DNA of 64,000 nucleotides from an uncultured Rivibacter sp. (GCA_946481025.1 CAMLNA010000002.1:1-64000); one strand, 5' to 3'. Counted from the first letter of the stretch, positions 50,059-59,563 are shown. Notes: generated by a model not told the origin, from the sequence alone. Translations and numbers: made by a program.

Positions 50059-51234
50059 ATGACCAACGCAGTGATCGTCTCCACCGCCCGGACCCCGCTC
50101 GCCAAGAGCTGGAAGGGCTCGTTCAACATGACCCATGGCGCCACCCTGGGCGGCCATGTGGTGAAGGCGGCGGTCGAGCGCGCCGGCATCGAAGGCGGCG
50201 CCGTCGAGGACGTGCTGATGGGCTGCGCCACGCCCGAAGGCGCCACCGGCAGCAACATCGCCCGCCAGATCGCGCTGCGCGCCGGCCTGCCCGTCACGGC
50301 GGGCGGCGTCACCGTCAACCGCTTCTGCTCGAGCGGCCTGCAGACCATTGCCATGGCCGCGCAGCGCGTCATCGCGGGCGAGGGCGACGTCTACGTGGCC
50401 GGCGGCGTGGAAAGCATCTCGTGCGTGCAGAACGAAGCCAACAAGCACATGATCGCCGAGGGCTGGCTGCGCGAGCACAAGCCCGAGATCTACTGGTCGA
50501 TGCTGCAGACGGCAGAGACGGTGGCCAAGCGCTACGGCATCGCCCGCGAGCGCATGGACCAGTACGGCGCCGCCAGCCAGCAGAAGGCCTGCGCCGCGCA
50601 GGAGGCCGGCAAGTTCAGCGACGAGATCGCGCCCATCACCGTGACGGCCGGCGTGGCCGACCCGGTGCTCGGGCTGCGCAGCAAGGAAGTGACGGTGAGC
50701 GTCGACGAAGGCCTGCGCCCCGGCACCACCTTCGAAGCCGTCTCGGGCATTCGGCCCGCGCTGCCCGGCGGCGTGATTGCCGCGGGCAATGCCAGCCAAT
50801 TCAGTGACGGTGCGGGTGCCTGCGTGGTGGTGAGCGACACCTACGCGCAGCAGAAGGGCCTGAAGCCGCTGGGCCGCTTCCTCGGTTTTGCCGTCGCCGG
50901 CTGCGAGCCCGACGAAATGGGCATCGGCCCGGTGTTCGCCGTGCCCAAGGTGCTCAAGCGCCTGGGCCTCAAGGTCTCCGACATCGACCTGTGGGAGCTG
51001 AACGAGGCCTTCGCGGTGCAGGTGCTGTATTGCGCCGACACGCTGGGCATCCCGATGGACCGGCTCAACGTCAACGGCGGCGCCATCGCCATCGGCCACC
51101 CCTACGGCGTGAGCGGCCAGCGCCTCACCGGACATGCGCTCATCGAAGGCAGGCGCCGCGGCGCGAAGAAGGTGTGCGTGACCATGTGCATCGGCGGCGG
51201 CATGGGGGCGGCAGGTGTCTTCGAGGTGCTTTGA
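50059..51234 (+). CDS. Acetyl-CoA C-acyltransferase (thiolase)
   Basis: A 391-residue thiolase that closes the beta-oxidation cycle. Nucleophile Cys90 is in N-R-F-C-S-S-G-L-Q; His347 in A-I-A-I-G-H-P and Cys377 in V-T-M-C-I-G-G-G complete the active site. N-E-A-F is present. Length and motifs fit FadA-type 3-ketoacyl-CoA thiolases. It is cotranscribed with the hydratase/dehydrogenase. An inverted-repeat element follows its stop. Confidence 0.95.
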   Translation: MTNAVIVSTARTPLAKSWKGSFNMTHGATLGGHVVKAAVERAGIEGGAVEDVLMGCATPEGATGSNIARQIALRAGLPVTAGGVTVNRFCSSGLQTIAMAAQRVIAGEGDVYVAGGVESISCVQNEANKHMIAEGWLREHKPEIYWSMLQTAETVAKRYGIARERMDQYGAASQQKACAAQEAGKFSDEIAPITVTAGVADPVLGLRSKEVTVSVDEGLRPGTTFEAVSGIRPALPGGVIAAGNASQFSDGAGACVVVSDTYAQQKGLKPLGRFLGFAVAGCEPDEMGIGPVFAVPKVLKRLGLKVSDIDLWELNEAFAVQVLYCADTLGIPMDRLNVNGGAIAIGHPYGVSGQRLTGHALIEGRRRGAKKVCVTMCIGGGMGAAGVFEVL

Positions 51235-51269
51235 CGATCTCTTGCTCCTTGCGATGAAGCGTCAATTCA

Positions 51270-51361
51270 TTCACCGCGGAGGCGCGGAGGGCGCAGAGGA
51301 ACCGCGGAGAAACGCCGATCTTCTCTGCGGCCCTCCGCGTCCTCCGCGCCTCCGCGGTGAA
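51270..51361. repeat. 92-bp intergenic inverted-repeat element
   Basis: The outer 21 nt TTCACCGCGGAGGCGCGGAGG recur as an exact reverse complement at the other end (51341-51361), and the next 20 nt pair imperfectly, so the whole element can fold into one long hairpin. Each arm is built of 8-10-nt units of the type CGCGGAGG. It resembles a GC-rich dispersed intergenic repeat seen in many proteobacterial genomes (units of the type CGCAGAGG); membership of that family is from memory. It fills the gap between the thiolase and acyl-CoA dehydrogenase genes. Confidence 0.85.
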
Positions 51362-51396
51362 GGCTGTTGGGTCTTTGGCACGGTGGGTCAACCGAG

Positions 51397-53223
51397 ATGA
51401 GTGCCATGCGAGCCACCCTCGACTTCCTGCTCTACGACTGGCTCCGTGCCGACGGCCTGAACGAGCGCGAGCGTTTTGCCGATCACTCGCGCGAGACCTT
51501 CGACTCGGTGCTCGACACCTGCGAGCGCATCGCACGCGAGAAGTTCGCGCCGTTCAACCGCCTGTCCGACACGCAGGAGCCTCACTTCGACGGCGAACGG
51601 GTGCATCTGCCGGAAGCCACGCGCGAGGCCACGCGGGCCTATGCCGAAAGCGGCATGCTGGCCGCCGCGCAGCCCTACGACGTGGGCGGCATGCAGCTGC
51701 CCTGCGTCATCGAGATGGCCGCCAACAGCTTCTTCTCGATGGCCAGCGTGTCGATGGGGGGCTACGCCATGCTCACCAGCGGCAACGCCAGCCTGCTGAT
51801 GGCCCACGGAACCGACATGCAGCGCGAGGTGTTCGCCAGGAACGAGTTCGCCGGCCGCTGGTTCGGCACCATGTGCCTGTCGGAGCCGCAGGCCGGTTCC
51901 AGCCTCAGCGACGTGGCCACCCGTGCGGTGCCCGACGGCGCCGACTTCGAAGCCGACCCGCTGGGCCCGCGCTACCGCCTCAAGGGCCACAAGATGTGGA
52001 TCTCGGGCGGCGAGCACGAGCTCACCGAGAACATCGTGCACCTCGTGCTGGCCAAGATCCCCGGTGAAGACGGCAAGCCGCTGCCGGGCGTGAAGGGCAT
52101 TTCGCTGTTCATCGTGCCGAAGAAGCTGGTCGACGCGCAGGCGCAGTTGACCGGCGAACGCAACGACGTGGCGCTGGCTGGCCTGAACCACAAGCTCGGC
52201 TACCGCGGCACCACCAACACGCTGCTCAATTTCGGCGAAGGCAGGTTCCCGGTGCGCGGCGGGGCGGGGGCTATCGGCTACCTCGTCGGCAAACCCGGCG
52301 ACGGCCTGCGCTGCATGTTCCACATGATGAACGAGGCCCGCATCGGTGTGGGCCTCGGCGCCACGATGCTGGGCTATGCGGGCTACGTGGCGTCGCTCGA
52401 ATACGCGAAGCAGCGCCCGCAGGGGCGGCCGGTGGGGGTGGGCGGCAAGGACGCCGCCGCGCCGCAGGTGCCGATCATCGAACACGCCGACGTGAAGCGC
52501 ATGCTGCTGGCGCAGAAGGCGTATTGCGAAGGCGCGCTGGCGCTCGAGCTCTATTGCGCGCGCCTGGTCGACGAAGAACAGACCGGCTCGCCCGAAGCGG
52601 CTCGCGAGGCGAGGCTGCTGCTCGAGGTGCTGACCCCCATTGCCAAGAGCTGGCCCAGCGAGTGGTGCCTGGAGGCCAACAGCCTGGCCATCCAGGTGCT
52701 GGGCGGCTACGGCTACACGCGCGACTTCCCGGTGGAGCAGTACTGGCGTGACAACCGGCTCAACATGATCCACGAGGGCACGCACGGCATCCAGGGGCTG
52801 GACCTGCTGGGCCGCAAGGTCGTCATGGAAGGCGGTGCCGGCCTCATGAAGCTGGCCGGCCGGGTGAACCAGACCATCGAGCGCGCCATGCAGGTGGGTG
52901 GGCTTGCCGAGCAGGCCAATGCACTGGCGGCGGCGCTCAAGCGCCTGGGCAACGCCACCAAGGCGGCCTGGTCCACAGCGGTGCCGGAGGAGGCGCTGGC
53001 CAATGCCACGCCGTACCTGCAGGCCTTCGGCCACACCGTGCTCGCCTGGCTGTGGCTCGACGTGGCGCTGGCAGCGCACGGCCACGGCAGCGACTTCCAC
53101 CAGGGCAAGCTGGCCGCCGCGCGCTACTTCTTTCGCCATGAGCTGCCCAAGACCGAAGCCTGGCTGGCGGTGGTGGCCAGCCGCGACGCGACCTGCCGCG
53201 AGGCCAGAGCAGAATGGTTCTGA
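51397..53223 (+). CDS. Acyl-CoA dehydrogenase, long form with C-terminal extension
   Basis: A 608-residue flavoprotein of the DmdC-like (methylthiopropionyl-CoA dehydrogenase) branch, which is about 200 residues longer than classical enzymes. FAD-binding segments are M-C-L-S-E-P-Q-A-G-S-S and the W-I-S-G-G region; the base is expected in H-E-G-T-H-G-I-Q (Glu460); V-L-G-G-Y-G-Y-T-R-D-F-P is the C-terminal FAD contact. The extra C-terminal helical domain spans about 480-608. ATG 51397 or 51406 may start it. It probably performs the first oxidation step for the substrate of this island. Confidence 0.92.
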   Translation: MSAMRATLDFLLYDWLRADGLNERERFADHSRETFDSVLDTCERIAREKFAPFNRLSDTQEPHFDGERVHLPEATREATRAYAESGMLAAAQPYDVGGMQLPCVIEMAANSFFSMASVSMGGYAMLTSGNASLLMAHGTDMQREVFARNEFAGRWFGTMCLSEPQAGSSLSDVATRAVPDGADFEADPLGPRYRLKGHKMWISGGEHELTENIVHLVLAKIPGEDGKPLPGVKGISLFIVPKKLVDAQAQLTGERNDVALAGLNHKLGYRGTTNTLLNFGEGRFPVRGGAGAIGYLVGKPGDGLRCMFHMMNEARIGVGLGATMLGYAGYVASLEYAKQRPQGRPVGVGGKDAAAPQVPIIEHADVKRMLLAQKAYCEGALALELYCARLVDEEQTGSPEAAREARLLLEVLTPIAKSWPSEWCLEANSLAIQVLGGYGYTRDFPVEQYWRDNRLNMIHEGTHGIQGLDLLGRKVVMEGGAGLMKLAGRVNQTIERAMQVGGLAEQANALAAALKRLGNATKAAWSTAVPEEALANATPYLQAFGHTVLAWLWLDVALAAHGHGSDFHQGKLAAARYFFRHELPKTEAWLAVVASRDATCREARAEWF

Positions 53224-53250
53224 TGTCCAACCACTGATGAACCACTCTTC

Positions 53251-53460
53251 ATGAAAGCTTCGACGCTCGAAACCTGGGTCTGGGTGCTGATCTACGGCGG
53301 CCTGCTGGCGGTGAGCCTGGGCCTCTTCGTCATGCGGCAGGACCCGGTGCTGGGCACCGTGGTCACCACCATCGGCGGCGTGACCGCCGCCGTGGGCGTG
53401 GTGCTGATCTACGTCAGGTCGCGCCTGGGTGACAGCGGCCGGGGAAAGGCCAAGCCATGA
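53251..53460 (+). CDS. Small two-TM membrane protein of unknown function
   Basis: A 69-residue protein with two hydrophobic segments (about 9-27 and 34-54) separated by R-Q-D-P-V-L-G, and a basic tail R-S-R-L-G-D-S-G-R-G-K-A-K-P. It follows the acyl-CoA dehydrogenase by 27 nt and precedes an SDR by 63 nt on the same strand. No family is recognised. Codon use looks like the neighbours, so it is likely a real gene. Confidence 0.65.
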   Translation: MKASTLETWVWVLIYGGLLAVSLGLFVMRQDPVLGTVVTTIGGVTAAVGVVLIYVRSRLGDSGRGKAKP

Positions 53461-53523
53461 TCCGCCGCGACGGCACCGCCGCCATCACCCCATGACCCCC
53501 CGAACACCGGAGACACCCGCACC

Positions 53524-54312
53524 ATGACCCGCAGCATCCAGACGCTTTTCGACCTGACCGGCCGCACGGCCCTCGTGACCGGCGGCTCGCGCGGCCTGGG
53601 CCTTCAGATCGCCGAGAGCCTGGGCGAGGCGGGCGCGAAGATCCTGCTCACCTCGCGCAAGGCAGCCGACCTGGAAGAGTCCGCCGCGCACCTGCAGGCC
53701 AAGGGCATCGACACCCGCTGGATCGCTGCCGACGCCAGCGCCGAGAGCGACATCCAGCGCATCGCCACCGAGGCGGTGGAGCGCCTGGGCCAGGTCGACA
53801 TCCTGGTCAACAACGCCGGCGCCACCTGGGGCGCCCCGGCCGAGAACCACCCGGTCGAGGCCTGGGACAAGGTCATGAACCTCAACATCCGCAGCATGTT
53901 CCTGCTCTCGCAGGCGATCGGCCGGCTGAGCATGATCCCGCGGCAACGCGGCCGCATCATCAACGTGGCCTCGATCGCAGGCCTGGCCGGCTCGTCGGTG
54001 CTCGATGCCATCGCCTATCACACGAGCAAGGGCGCGGCGGTCAACTTCACCCGGGCGCTCGCCGGCGAATGGGGCAAGTACGGCATCACCGTCAATGCCA
54101 TCGCGCCGGGTTTCTTCCCGAGCAAGATGACCCGCGGCACGCTGGAACGCGTGGGCGTGGATGCGCTGGCCCAGCATGCGCCGCTGCGCCGCATCGGCGA
54201 CGACGAGGACCTGAAGGGCGCGGCGCTGCTGTTCGCCTCCGACGCCGGCAAGCACATCACCGGGCAGATCCTCGCGGTCGACGGTGGCGTCAGCGCCGTC
54301 CATGGCGCCTGA
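53524..54312 (+). CDS. Short-chain dehydrogenase/reductase (FabG-like)
   Basis: A 262-residue classical SDR. The cofactor motif T-G-G-S-R-G-L-G is at 19-26, N-N-A-G-A near 97, and the catalytic Y-H-T-S-K at 165-169 with the Ser in N-V-A-S-I-A-G. The Arg after the glycine motif favours NADP(H). It resembles gluconate/3-oxoacyl reductases; the location suggests an acyl-CoA or polyhydroxyalkanoate step. It overlaps the thioesterase gene start by 11 nt. Confidence 0.92.
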   Translation: MTRSIQTLFDLTGRTALVTGGSRGLGLQIAESLGEAGAKILLTSRKAADLEESAAHLQAKGIDTRWIAADASAESDIQRIATEAVERLGQVDILVNNAGATWGAPAENHPVEAWDKVMNLNIRSMFLLSQAIGRLSMIPRQRGRIINVASIAGLAGSSVLDAIAYHTSKGAAVNFTRALAGEWGKYGITVNAIAPGFFPSKMTRGTLERVGVDALAQHAPLRRIGDDEDLKGAALLFASDAGKHITGQILAVDGGVSAVHGA

Positions 54313-54793
54313 CGCCGCGCGGACCATGGAGTTCCCGGTTCACATCCCGTTCGTCGAAGCCCTGGGCTTCGAGCTGGCCCGCATCGGTGACGGTGAAGCC
54401 GAGCTGCATCTCGCCCTCACCGAAACCCACTTCAATTCCTTCAAGGTGGCGCACGGCGGCGTGAGCATGACGCTGCTCGACGTGGCGATGGCGCATGCGG
54501 CGCGCAGCGTCAACCGCGACCAGGAAGGCTTCGGCCCCGGCGTCGTGACCATCGAGATGAAGACCAGCTTCATGCTGCCCGGCGAAGGCCGGCTGCGCGC
54601 CGTGGGCAGGCTGCTGCACCGCACCGCCACGCTGGCCTTCTGCGAAGGCTCGATCTTCAACGAAGCCGGCGAGCTGTGCGCCCATGCCACCGGCACCTTC
54701 AAGTACCTGCGCGCGCTGCCGGGCGAGAAGCGCAGCGTGAAACCCCTGCAACGCCGTGAGGGCACGACCCTCGGCGGTGCCGGTTCCGATTGA
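54302..54793 (+). CDS. PaaI-family hotdog thioesterase
   Basis: A protein of about 163 residues with a single hotdog fold. The PaaI-type motif A-H-G-G-V-S-M-T-L-L-D-V-A-M-A-H-A carries the catalytic-region Asp, and G-P-G-V-V-T-I-E-M-K-T-S-F is the next strand. ATG 54302 (inside the SDR end) or ATG 54326 may start it. It should hydrolyse acyl-CoA thioesters and so release CoA within this pathway. It precedes the MDR reductase by 25 nt. Confidence 0.88.
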   Translation: MAPDAARTMEFPVHIPFVEALGFELARIGDGEAELHLALTETHFNSFKVAHGGVSMTLLDVAMAHAARSVNRDQEGFGPGVVTIEMKTSFMLPGEGRLRAVGRLLHRTATLAFCEGSIFNEAGELCAHATGTFKYLRALPGEKRSVKPLQRREGTTLGGAGSD

Positions 54794-54818
54794 CCCCCCA
54801 AAGATCCCTGGAGACACC

Positions 54819-55835
54819 ATGGCCACCCTCAACAAGCAAATCCTGCTCGCCTCCCGCCCGCAAGGCGAACCCACCGTCGACAACTTCAAGCTGGTCGAGC
54901 AGCCCGTGCCCGCGCTTGCCGAGGGCCAGGTGCTCGTTCGCAACCATTTCCTCTCGCTCGACCCCTACATGCGCGGCCGCATGAACGAAGGCAAGAGCTA
55001 TGCGCAGCCGCAGCCGCTGAACGAAGTCATGATCGGCGGCACGGTGGGCGAGGTGGTCGAGTCGAAGAACAGCCACTTCAAGGTCGGAGACAAGGTGGTG
55101 GGCATGGGGGGCTGGCAGCAGTACCAGCTGGTCGATGCGAACCAGCGCGGCGTGCTGCAGAAGGTGGACACCACCCACGTGCCGCTGTCGGCCTACCTGG
55201 GCGCGGTGGGCATGCCGGGCGTGACCGGCTGGTACGGCCTGGTGAAGATCATCGACCCCAAGCCGGGCGAGACCGTGGTGGTCAGCGCCGCCAGCGGCGC
55301 GGTGGGTGGAGCGGTGGGGCAGCTGGCCAAGGTGCGCGGCTGCCGCGCGGTCGGCATTGCCGGCGGTCCCGACAAGTGCCGGTACGTGGTCGAGGAACTG
55401 GGCTTCGACGCCTGCATCGACTACAAGCAGCACAAGGACGTGAAGTCGCTCAACGCGGCACTGAAGGAAGCCTGCCCGAAGGGCATCGACGGCTACTTCG
55501 AGAACGTCGGCGGCATGATCCTCGACGCGGTGATGCTGCGCATGAACGCCTTCGGCCGCATGGCCATGTGCGGAATGATCTCGGGCTACAACGGCGAGCC
55601 CATCCCGCTCTCGGCGCCTCAGCTCATCCTGGTGAACCGGCTCAGGATCGAGGGCTTCATCGTCAGCGAGCACATGGAGGCTTGGCCCGAAGCGCTGAAG
55701 GAGCTGGGCATGCTGGTGGCCACCGGCAAGCTCAAGTACCGCGAGACGGTTGCCGAGGGCATCGAGAGCGCCCCCGAAGCTTTCCTCGGCCTGCTCAAGG
55801 GCAGGAACTTCGGCAAGCAACTGGTCCGGTTGTGA
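54819..55835 (+). CDS. NADP-dependent oxidoreductase (CurA / leukotriene B4 dehydrogenase-like MDR)
   Basis: A 338-residue zinc-free MDR. Family marks are L-S-L-D-P-Y-M-R-G-R-M, G-M-P-G-V-T-G-W-Y-G-L and the Rossmann motif S-A-A-S-G-A-V-G-G-A-V-G-Q. Related enzymes (CurA, YncB) reduce enones or 2-alkenals with NADPH. The ATG at 54819 has TGGAG upstream. The gene stands between the thioesterase and aidB in one direction. Confidence 0.92.
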   Translation: MATLNKQILLASRPQGEPTVDNFKLVEQPVPALAEGQVLVRNHFLSLDPYMRGRMNEGKSYAQPQPLNEVMIGGTVGEVVESKNSHFKVGDKVVGMGGWQQYQLVDANQRGVLQKVDTTHVPLSAYLGAVGMPGVTGWYGLVKIIDPKPGETVVVSAASGAVGGAVGQLAKVRGCRAVGIAGGPDKCRYVVEELGFDACIDYKQHKDVKSLNAALKEACPKGIDGYFENVGGMILDAVMLRMNAFGRMAMCGMISGYNGEPIPLSAPQLILVNRLRIEGFIVSEHMEAWPEALKELGMLVATGKLKYRETVAEGIESAPEAFLGLLKGRNFGKQLVRL

Positions 55836-55948
55836 ACCGCCCCGGGAGCGCTTGTGCGCGCCCCCGCATCCGCAGTGTCCGCTGGACTTCATCGGTGTTG
55901 CGCTGACCCGAGGCGGTCGTCGGTTTCGTTCGACAGAAGGAGGCGCCC

Positions 55949-57598
55949 ATGACCCCGCTTGTGCAGACCCACGAGGTCTTCAACCAGCCGGCGCCGCTTG
56001 CCGGCTACAACCTGTTCACCACGAACCGGCCGCTGCGCGATGCGGTGGCCTTCAATGCGAGAGGGCTGGACCCCGCGCCGCTCGAGCGCCTGGGGGCATT
56101 GGCCGGCACGGCCGAGATGCAGCAGCACGCGCGGCTGGCCAACGTGTTCACGCCGCAGCTGCACAGCCACGACCGCTTCGGCCGGCGCGTCGACCAGGTC
56201 GAGTTCCACCCCAGCTACCACGCCCTGATGGGCGCGGCGTTGGGGGCGGGCCTGCACGGCACGCCCTGGGCCGGCGGGGCGTACGCGCATGTCCAGCGTG
56301 CTGCCGGCTTCATGCTGTTCACCGAGCTCGAGCCTTCTGTGATGTGCCCCATCTCGATGACCTATGCGGTCACGCCGGCCCTGCGTGCCAGCAAGCCGGT
56401 GTTCGACGCCTGGTTCCCCAAGCTGGCCGCCACTGCCTACGACGCTCGCTTCGTGCCCTTCACCGACAAGACCGCGGTGACCATGGGCATGGGCATGACC
56501 GAAAAGCAGGGCGGCTCCGACGTGCGGGCCAACACCACGCAGGCCACTTTCGAGGAAGACACGCCCTGGGGGCGCCGCTACAGCCTGGTCGGCCACAAGT
56601 GGTTCTTCTCGGCGCCGATGTGCGATGCCTTCCTGGTGCTGGCGCAGGCGCCTGCCGGGCTGTCGTGCTTTTTCCTGCCGCGCCTGTTGCCGGACGGCAC
56701 GGTGAACACCCTGCGCATCCAGCGCCTGAAGGACAAGCTGGGCAACAAGGCCAATGCCAGCTCCGAAGTCGAGTTCCTGGGCGCCCATGCGTGGCTGGTG
56801 GGCGAGGAGGGCCGCGGCGTGCCGCAGATCCTCGAGATGGGCACGCTCACCCGGCTCGACTGCGCGCTGGGGACCGCCGGGCTGATGCGCCAGGCCCTGT
56901 CACTCGCGCTCAACCATGCCGCCCAGCGCGCGGCCTTCGGCAAGCGGCTGGTCGAGCAGGCGCTCATGCGCAACGTGCTGGCCGACCTCGCCATCGAAAG
57001 CGAAGCCGCCACCGCCCTCGGCCTGCGCCTCGCGCGTGCCTACGACCGGCCCGGCGAGGCCCACGAGGCCCACATGCGGCGCCTGCTCACGCCGGTGGCC
57101 AAGTACTGGATCTGCAAGCGCGGCAGCCACTTCGCGCAGGAGGCCATGGAGTGCCTGGGCGGTAACGGCTACGTGGAAGAGGGCGGCGAGGGCGTGATGG
57201 CCCGCGTGTACCGCGAGATGCCGCTCAACTCCATCTGGGAAGGCGCCGGCAACATCATGGCGCTGGACCTGCTGCGTGCCTTGAAGCGCGGTCCCGACGT
57301 GGCCGCGGCGCTGCACCAGGAGCTGCTGCCGGCCCGCAGCCAGCACTCGGCCTTCGAGCGCTTCGTGGTGAGCCTGCCCGAACGCATCGAGGACTGGAGC
57401 GAGGAGTCCGATGCCCGCCGCCTGGCCCAGGACATCGCGCTGGCCGTGCAGGGCGCGCTGCTCGCGCAGCAGGCGCCGCCTGCGGTGTTCGACGCCTTCT
57501 GCCGCTCACGCCTCGCCGGCGACTGGGGCCACGCCTTCGGCACGCTGCCGGCGGGCGTGGATTTCGACACCATCATCAACCGGGCCATGCCGCAATGA
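55949..57598 (+). CDS. aidB: AidB-type acyl-CoA dehydrogenase
   Basis: A 549-residue flavoprotein close to E. coli AidB in length and motifs: Q-T-H-E-V-F-N-Q-P-A-P-L at the start, M-G-M-T-E-K-Q-G-G-S-D-V, L-V-G-H-K-W-F-F-S, L-K-D-K-L-G-N-K-A-N-A-S and N-S-I-W-E-G-A-G-N-I-M. In E. coli AidB belongs to the alkylation (Ada) response and binds DNA through its C-terminal domain; here the gene lies in a lipid island without ada or alk genes. The ATG follows AAGGAGG. The stop overlaps the GST gene start as ATGA. Confidence 0.92.
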   Translation: MTPLVQTHEVFNQPAPLAGYNLFTTNRPLRDAVAFNARGLDPAPLERLGALAGTAEMQQHARLANVFTPQLHSHDRFGRRVDQVEFHPSYHALMGAALGAGLHGTPWAGGAYAHVQRAAGFMLFTELEPSVMCPISMTYAVTPALRASKPVFDAWFPKLAATAYDARFVPFTDKTAVTMGMGMTEKQGGSDVRANTTQATFEEDTPWGRRYSLVGHKWFFSAPMCDAFLVLAQAPAGLSCFFLPRLLPDGTVNTLRIQRLKDKLGNKANASSEVEFLGAHAWLVGEEGRGVPQILEMGTLTRLDCALGTAGLMRQALSLALNHAAQRAAFGKRLVEQALMRNVLADLAIESEAATALGLRLARAYDRPGEAHEAHMRRLLTPVAKYWICKRGSHFAQEAMECLGGNGYVEEGGEGVMARVYREMPLNSIWEGAGNIMALDLLRALKRGPDVAAALHQELLPARSQHSAFERFVVSLPERIEDWSEESDARRLAQDIALAVQGALLAQQAPPAVFDAFCRSRLAGDWGHAFGTLPAGVDFDTIINRAMPQ

Positions 57599-58614
57599 CA
57601 CACGAGGACACGGGCCGCCGCGCCGGGCCGCCCCAAGCAAGGCCCGACCCTCCCGGAGGGTCGATCGCCGTACCCGGCGAGCGGGGTGCCGTCATCCTGC
57701 ATCAATACGCGAGTTCGCCGTTCAGCGAGAAGGCGCGCCTCATGCTCGGCTACAAGGGCCTGGCCTACCGGAGCGTGTCGGTGCCGGTCATCGCACCCAA
57801 GCCGGACGTGGTGGCACTGACCGGCGGCTACCGCAAGACGCCCTTCCTGCAGATCGGCGCCGACATCTACTGCGACACCGCCCTCATCGCGCGCGTGCTG
57901 GAGCAGCTGCAACCGGAGCCGTCTCTCTTTCCCGCAGCTGCGGGCCCCATGGCCCATGCGCTGGCGGCCTGGGCCGACAGCACGCTGTTCTGGACAGTCA
58001 TTCCCTACACCATGCAGCCGGCGGGCCTTCCGCACATCTTCGGCGGCGCGCCGCCCGACGCCGTCAAGGCTTTCGTGGCAGACCGGGGGGCCTTCACCGC
58101 CGGCATGCGGCGGCTGCTGCCGCACGACGCCGCCGCGCACCTGGGCACCTACCTGGGCCGGCTGGAGCAGCAGCTGGGCCGCGGCAGCCGCTTCCTGCTG
58201 GCCGATGTGCCCTGCATTGCCGATTTCTCGGTCTTCCACTGCCTCTGGTATGTGCGCCGCGCGCCGCCGCTGGCGGTGATCCTCGAGCCGTATTCGCACC
58301 TGAACGCCTGGTTCGAGCGCATGCAGGCCATCGGCCACGGCCGCGCTGAAAAGACGACCAGCGCCGAGGCCCTGGCCATGGCCACCGCCGCCCAGGACCG
58401 GCGTGCGCCGGTCGAGGTGCAACCGGGGCTGGGTTTCGAGGCCGGCGAATCGGTCACCGTGGCAGCCACCGATTACGGCACGGACCCGGTGGCCGGCACG
58501 CTGGTCGGGCTGACCACCGAAGAAGTGGCGGTGCGCCGCAGCGACGAACGCGCCGGCGTGCTGGTCGTGCACTTCCCGCGCGTCGGCTTCCAGGTCAGAA
58601 GGGTTGAAGCCTGA
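57595..58614 (+). CDS. Glutathione S-transferase-like protein with C-terminal extension
   Basis: A 339-residue protein. After a disordered N-terminus of about 30 residues (R, P, G-rich) a thioredoxin-like GST domain begins (I-L-H-Q-Y-A-S-S-P-F-S-E-K-A-R), then Y-R-K-T-P-F-L-Q-I-G and a helical domain to about 240. Residues about 260-339 form an extra, beta-rich tail (G-E-S-V-T-V-A-A-T-D-Y-G) not found in ordinary GSTs. No ATG/GTG start lies nearer the domain, so the N-terminus is kept. It is coupled to aidB by ATGA. Substrate unknown. Confidence 0.83.
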   Translation: MTHEDTGRRAGPPQARPDPPGGSIAVPGERGAVILHQYASSPFSEKARLMLGYKGLAYRSVSVPVIAPKPDVVALTGGYRKTPFLQIGADIYCDTALIARVLEQLQPEPSLFPAAAGPMAHALAAWADSTLFWTVIPYTMQPAGLPHIFGGAPPDAVKAFVADRGAFTAGMRRLLPHDAAAHLGTYLGRLEQQLGRGSRFLLADVPCIADFSVFHCLWYVRRAPPLAVILEPYSHLNAWFERMQAIGHGRAEKTTSAEALAMATAAQDRRAPVEVQPGLGFEAGESVTVAATDYGTDPVAGTLVGLTTEEVAVRRSDERAGVLVVHFPRVGFQVRRVEA

Positions 58615-58651
58615 ATTTCGTTGGTTGACAAATATTTGGAGGCAACTTCTC

Positions 58652-59563
58652 ATGGAAAACTTTAAAGGTGGGACGGCCGTCATCACCGGTGCCGGCTCCG
58701 GTTTCGGCTTCGAAACCTCCCGGCTGCTGGCCCGCCTGGGCATGAACATCGTGATGGCCGACGTGCAGCCCGACGCGCTGGAAGCCGCCGCCACCGAGGT
58801 GCGCGGCCTGGGCGTGGAGGTGCTGCCCTTCCGGCTCGACATCTCCAAGGCCGCCGAGGTCGAGGCGCTGGGCGCGGCCACGAAAGACCGGTTCGGTGCA
58901 CCTCACTTCGTGTTCAACAACGCCGGTGTCGGCTTCGGCGGGCTCATCTGGGAACACTCGCTGAAGGACTGGGAGTGGGTCGTCGGCGTCAACCTGATGG
59001 GGGTGGCGCATGGCGTGCGCGTGTTCACGCCGATGATGCTGGCCGCTGCCAAGGCCGACCCGGCCTACCGGGGCCACATCACCAACACCGCGTCGATGGC
59101 CGGCGTGCTCAACGCGCCCAACATGGGTGTCTACAACGTCACCAAGCATGCCGTGGTGAGCCTCTCGGAAACGCTCTACCAGGACCTGCGCCTCGTCACC
59201 GAGCAGGTGCATTGCTCGGTGCTGTGCCCGTACTTCGTGCCCACCGGCATCCATGAGAGCCACCGCAACCGCCCGAAGGACCAGCGCGGCGACGAAAAAC
59301 CCACCGCCAGCCAGCTGATCGCGCAGGCCATGAGCGCCAAGGCCGTCACCTCCGGCAAGCTCACCGCGGCCGACGTGGCCCAGATGGTGGTGGAGGCGAT
59401 GCGCGACGAGCGCTTCTACATCTTCAGCCACCCGCAGGCGCTGGGCATGGCGCAAAGGCGCCTCGAGGACCTTGTGCGGATGCACAACCCGAGCGACCCG
59501 TTCGAGGGCAAGCCCGAGATCGGCGAGCGCTTGCGCGAGGCGCTGCGACAGGCGGGCGTCTGA
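58652..59563 (+). CDS. SDR family oxidoreductase
   Basis: A 303-residue SDR with T-G-A-G-S-G-F-G at 12-19, N-N-A-G-V and active site Y-N-V-T-K at 161-165. Its C-terminal part is longer than in classical SDRs (about 40 extra residues). The ATG at 58652 has TTGGAGG upstream. It follows the GST gene by 37 nt. It resembles enzymes acting on bulky alcohols or steroid-like substrates, but no substrate can be assigned. Confidence 0.9.
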   Translation: MENFKGGTAVITGAGSGFGFETSRLLARLGMNIVMADVQPDALEAAATEVRGLGVEVLPFRLDISKAAEVEALGAATKDRFGAPHFVFNNAGVGFGGLIWEHSLKDWEWVVGVNLMGVAHGVRVFTPMMLAAAKADPAYRGHITNTASMAGVLNAPNMGVYNVTKHAVVSLSETLYQDLRLVTEQVHCSVLCPYFVPTGIHESHRNRPKDQRGDEKPTASQLIAQAMSAKAVTSGKLTAADVAQMVVEAMRDERFYIFSHPQALGMAQRRLEDLVRMHNPSDPFEGKPEIGERLREALRQAGV

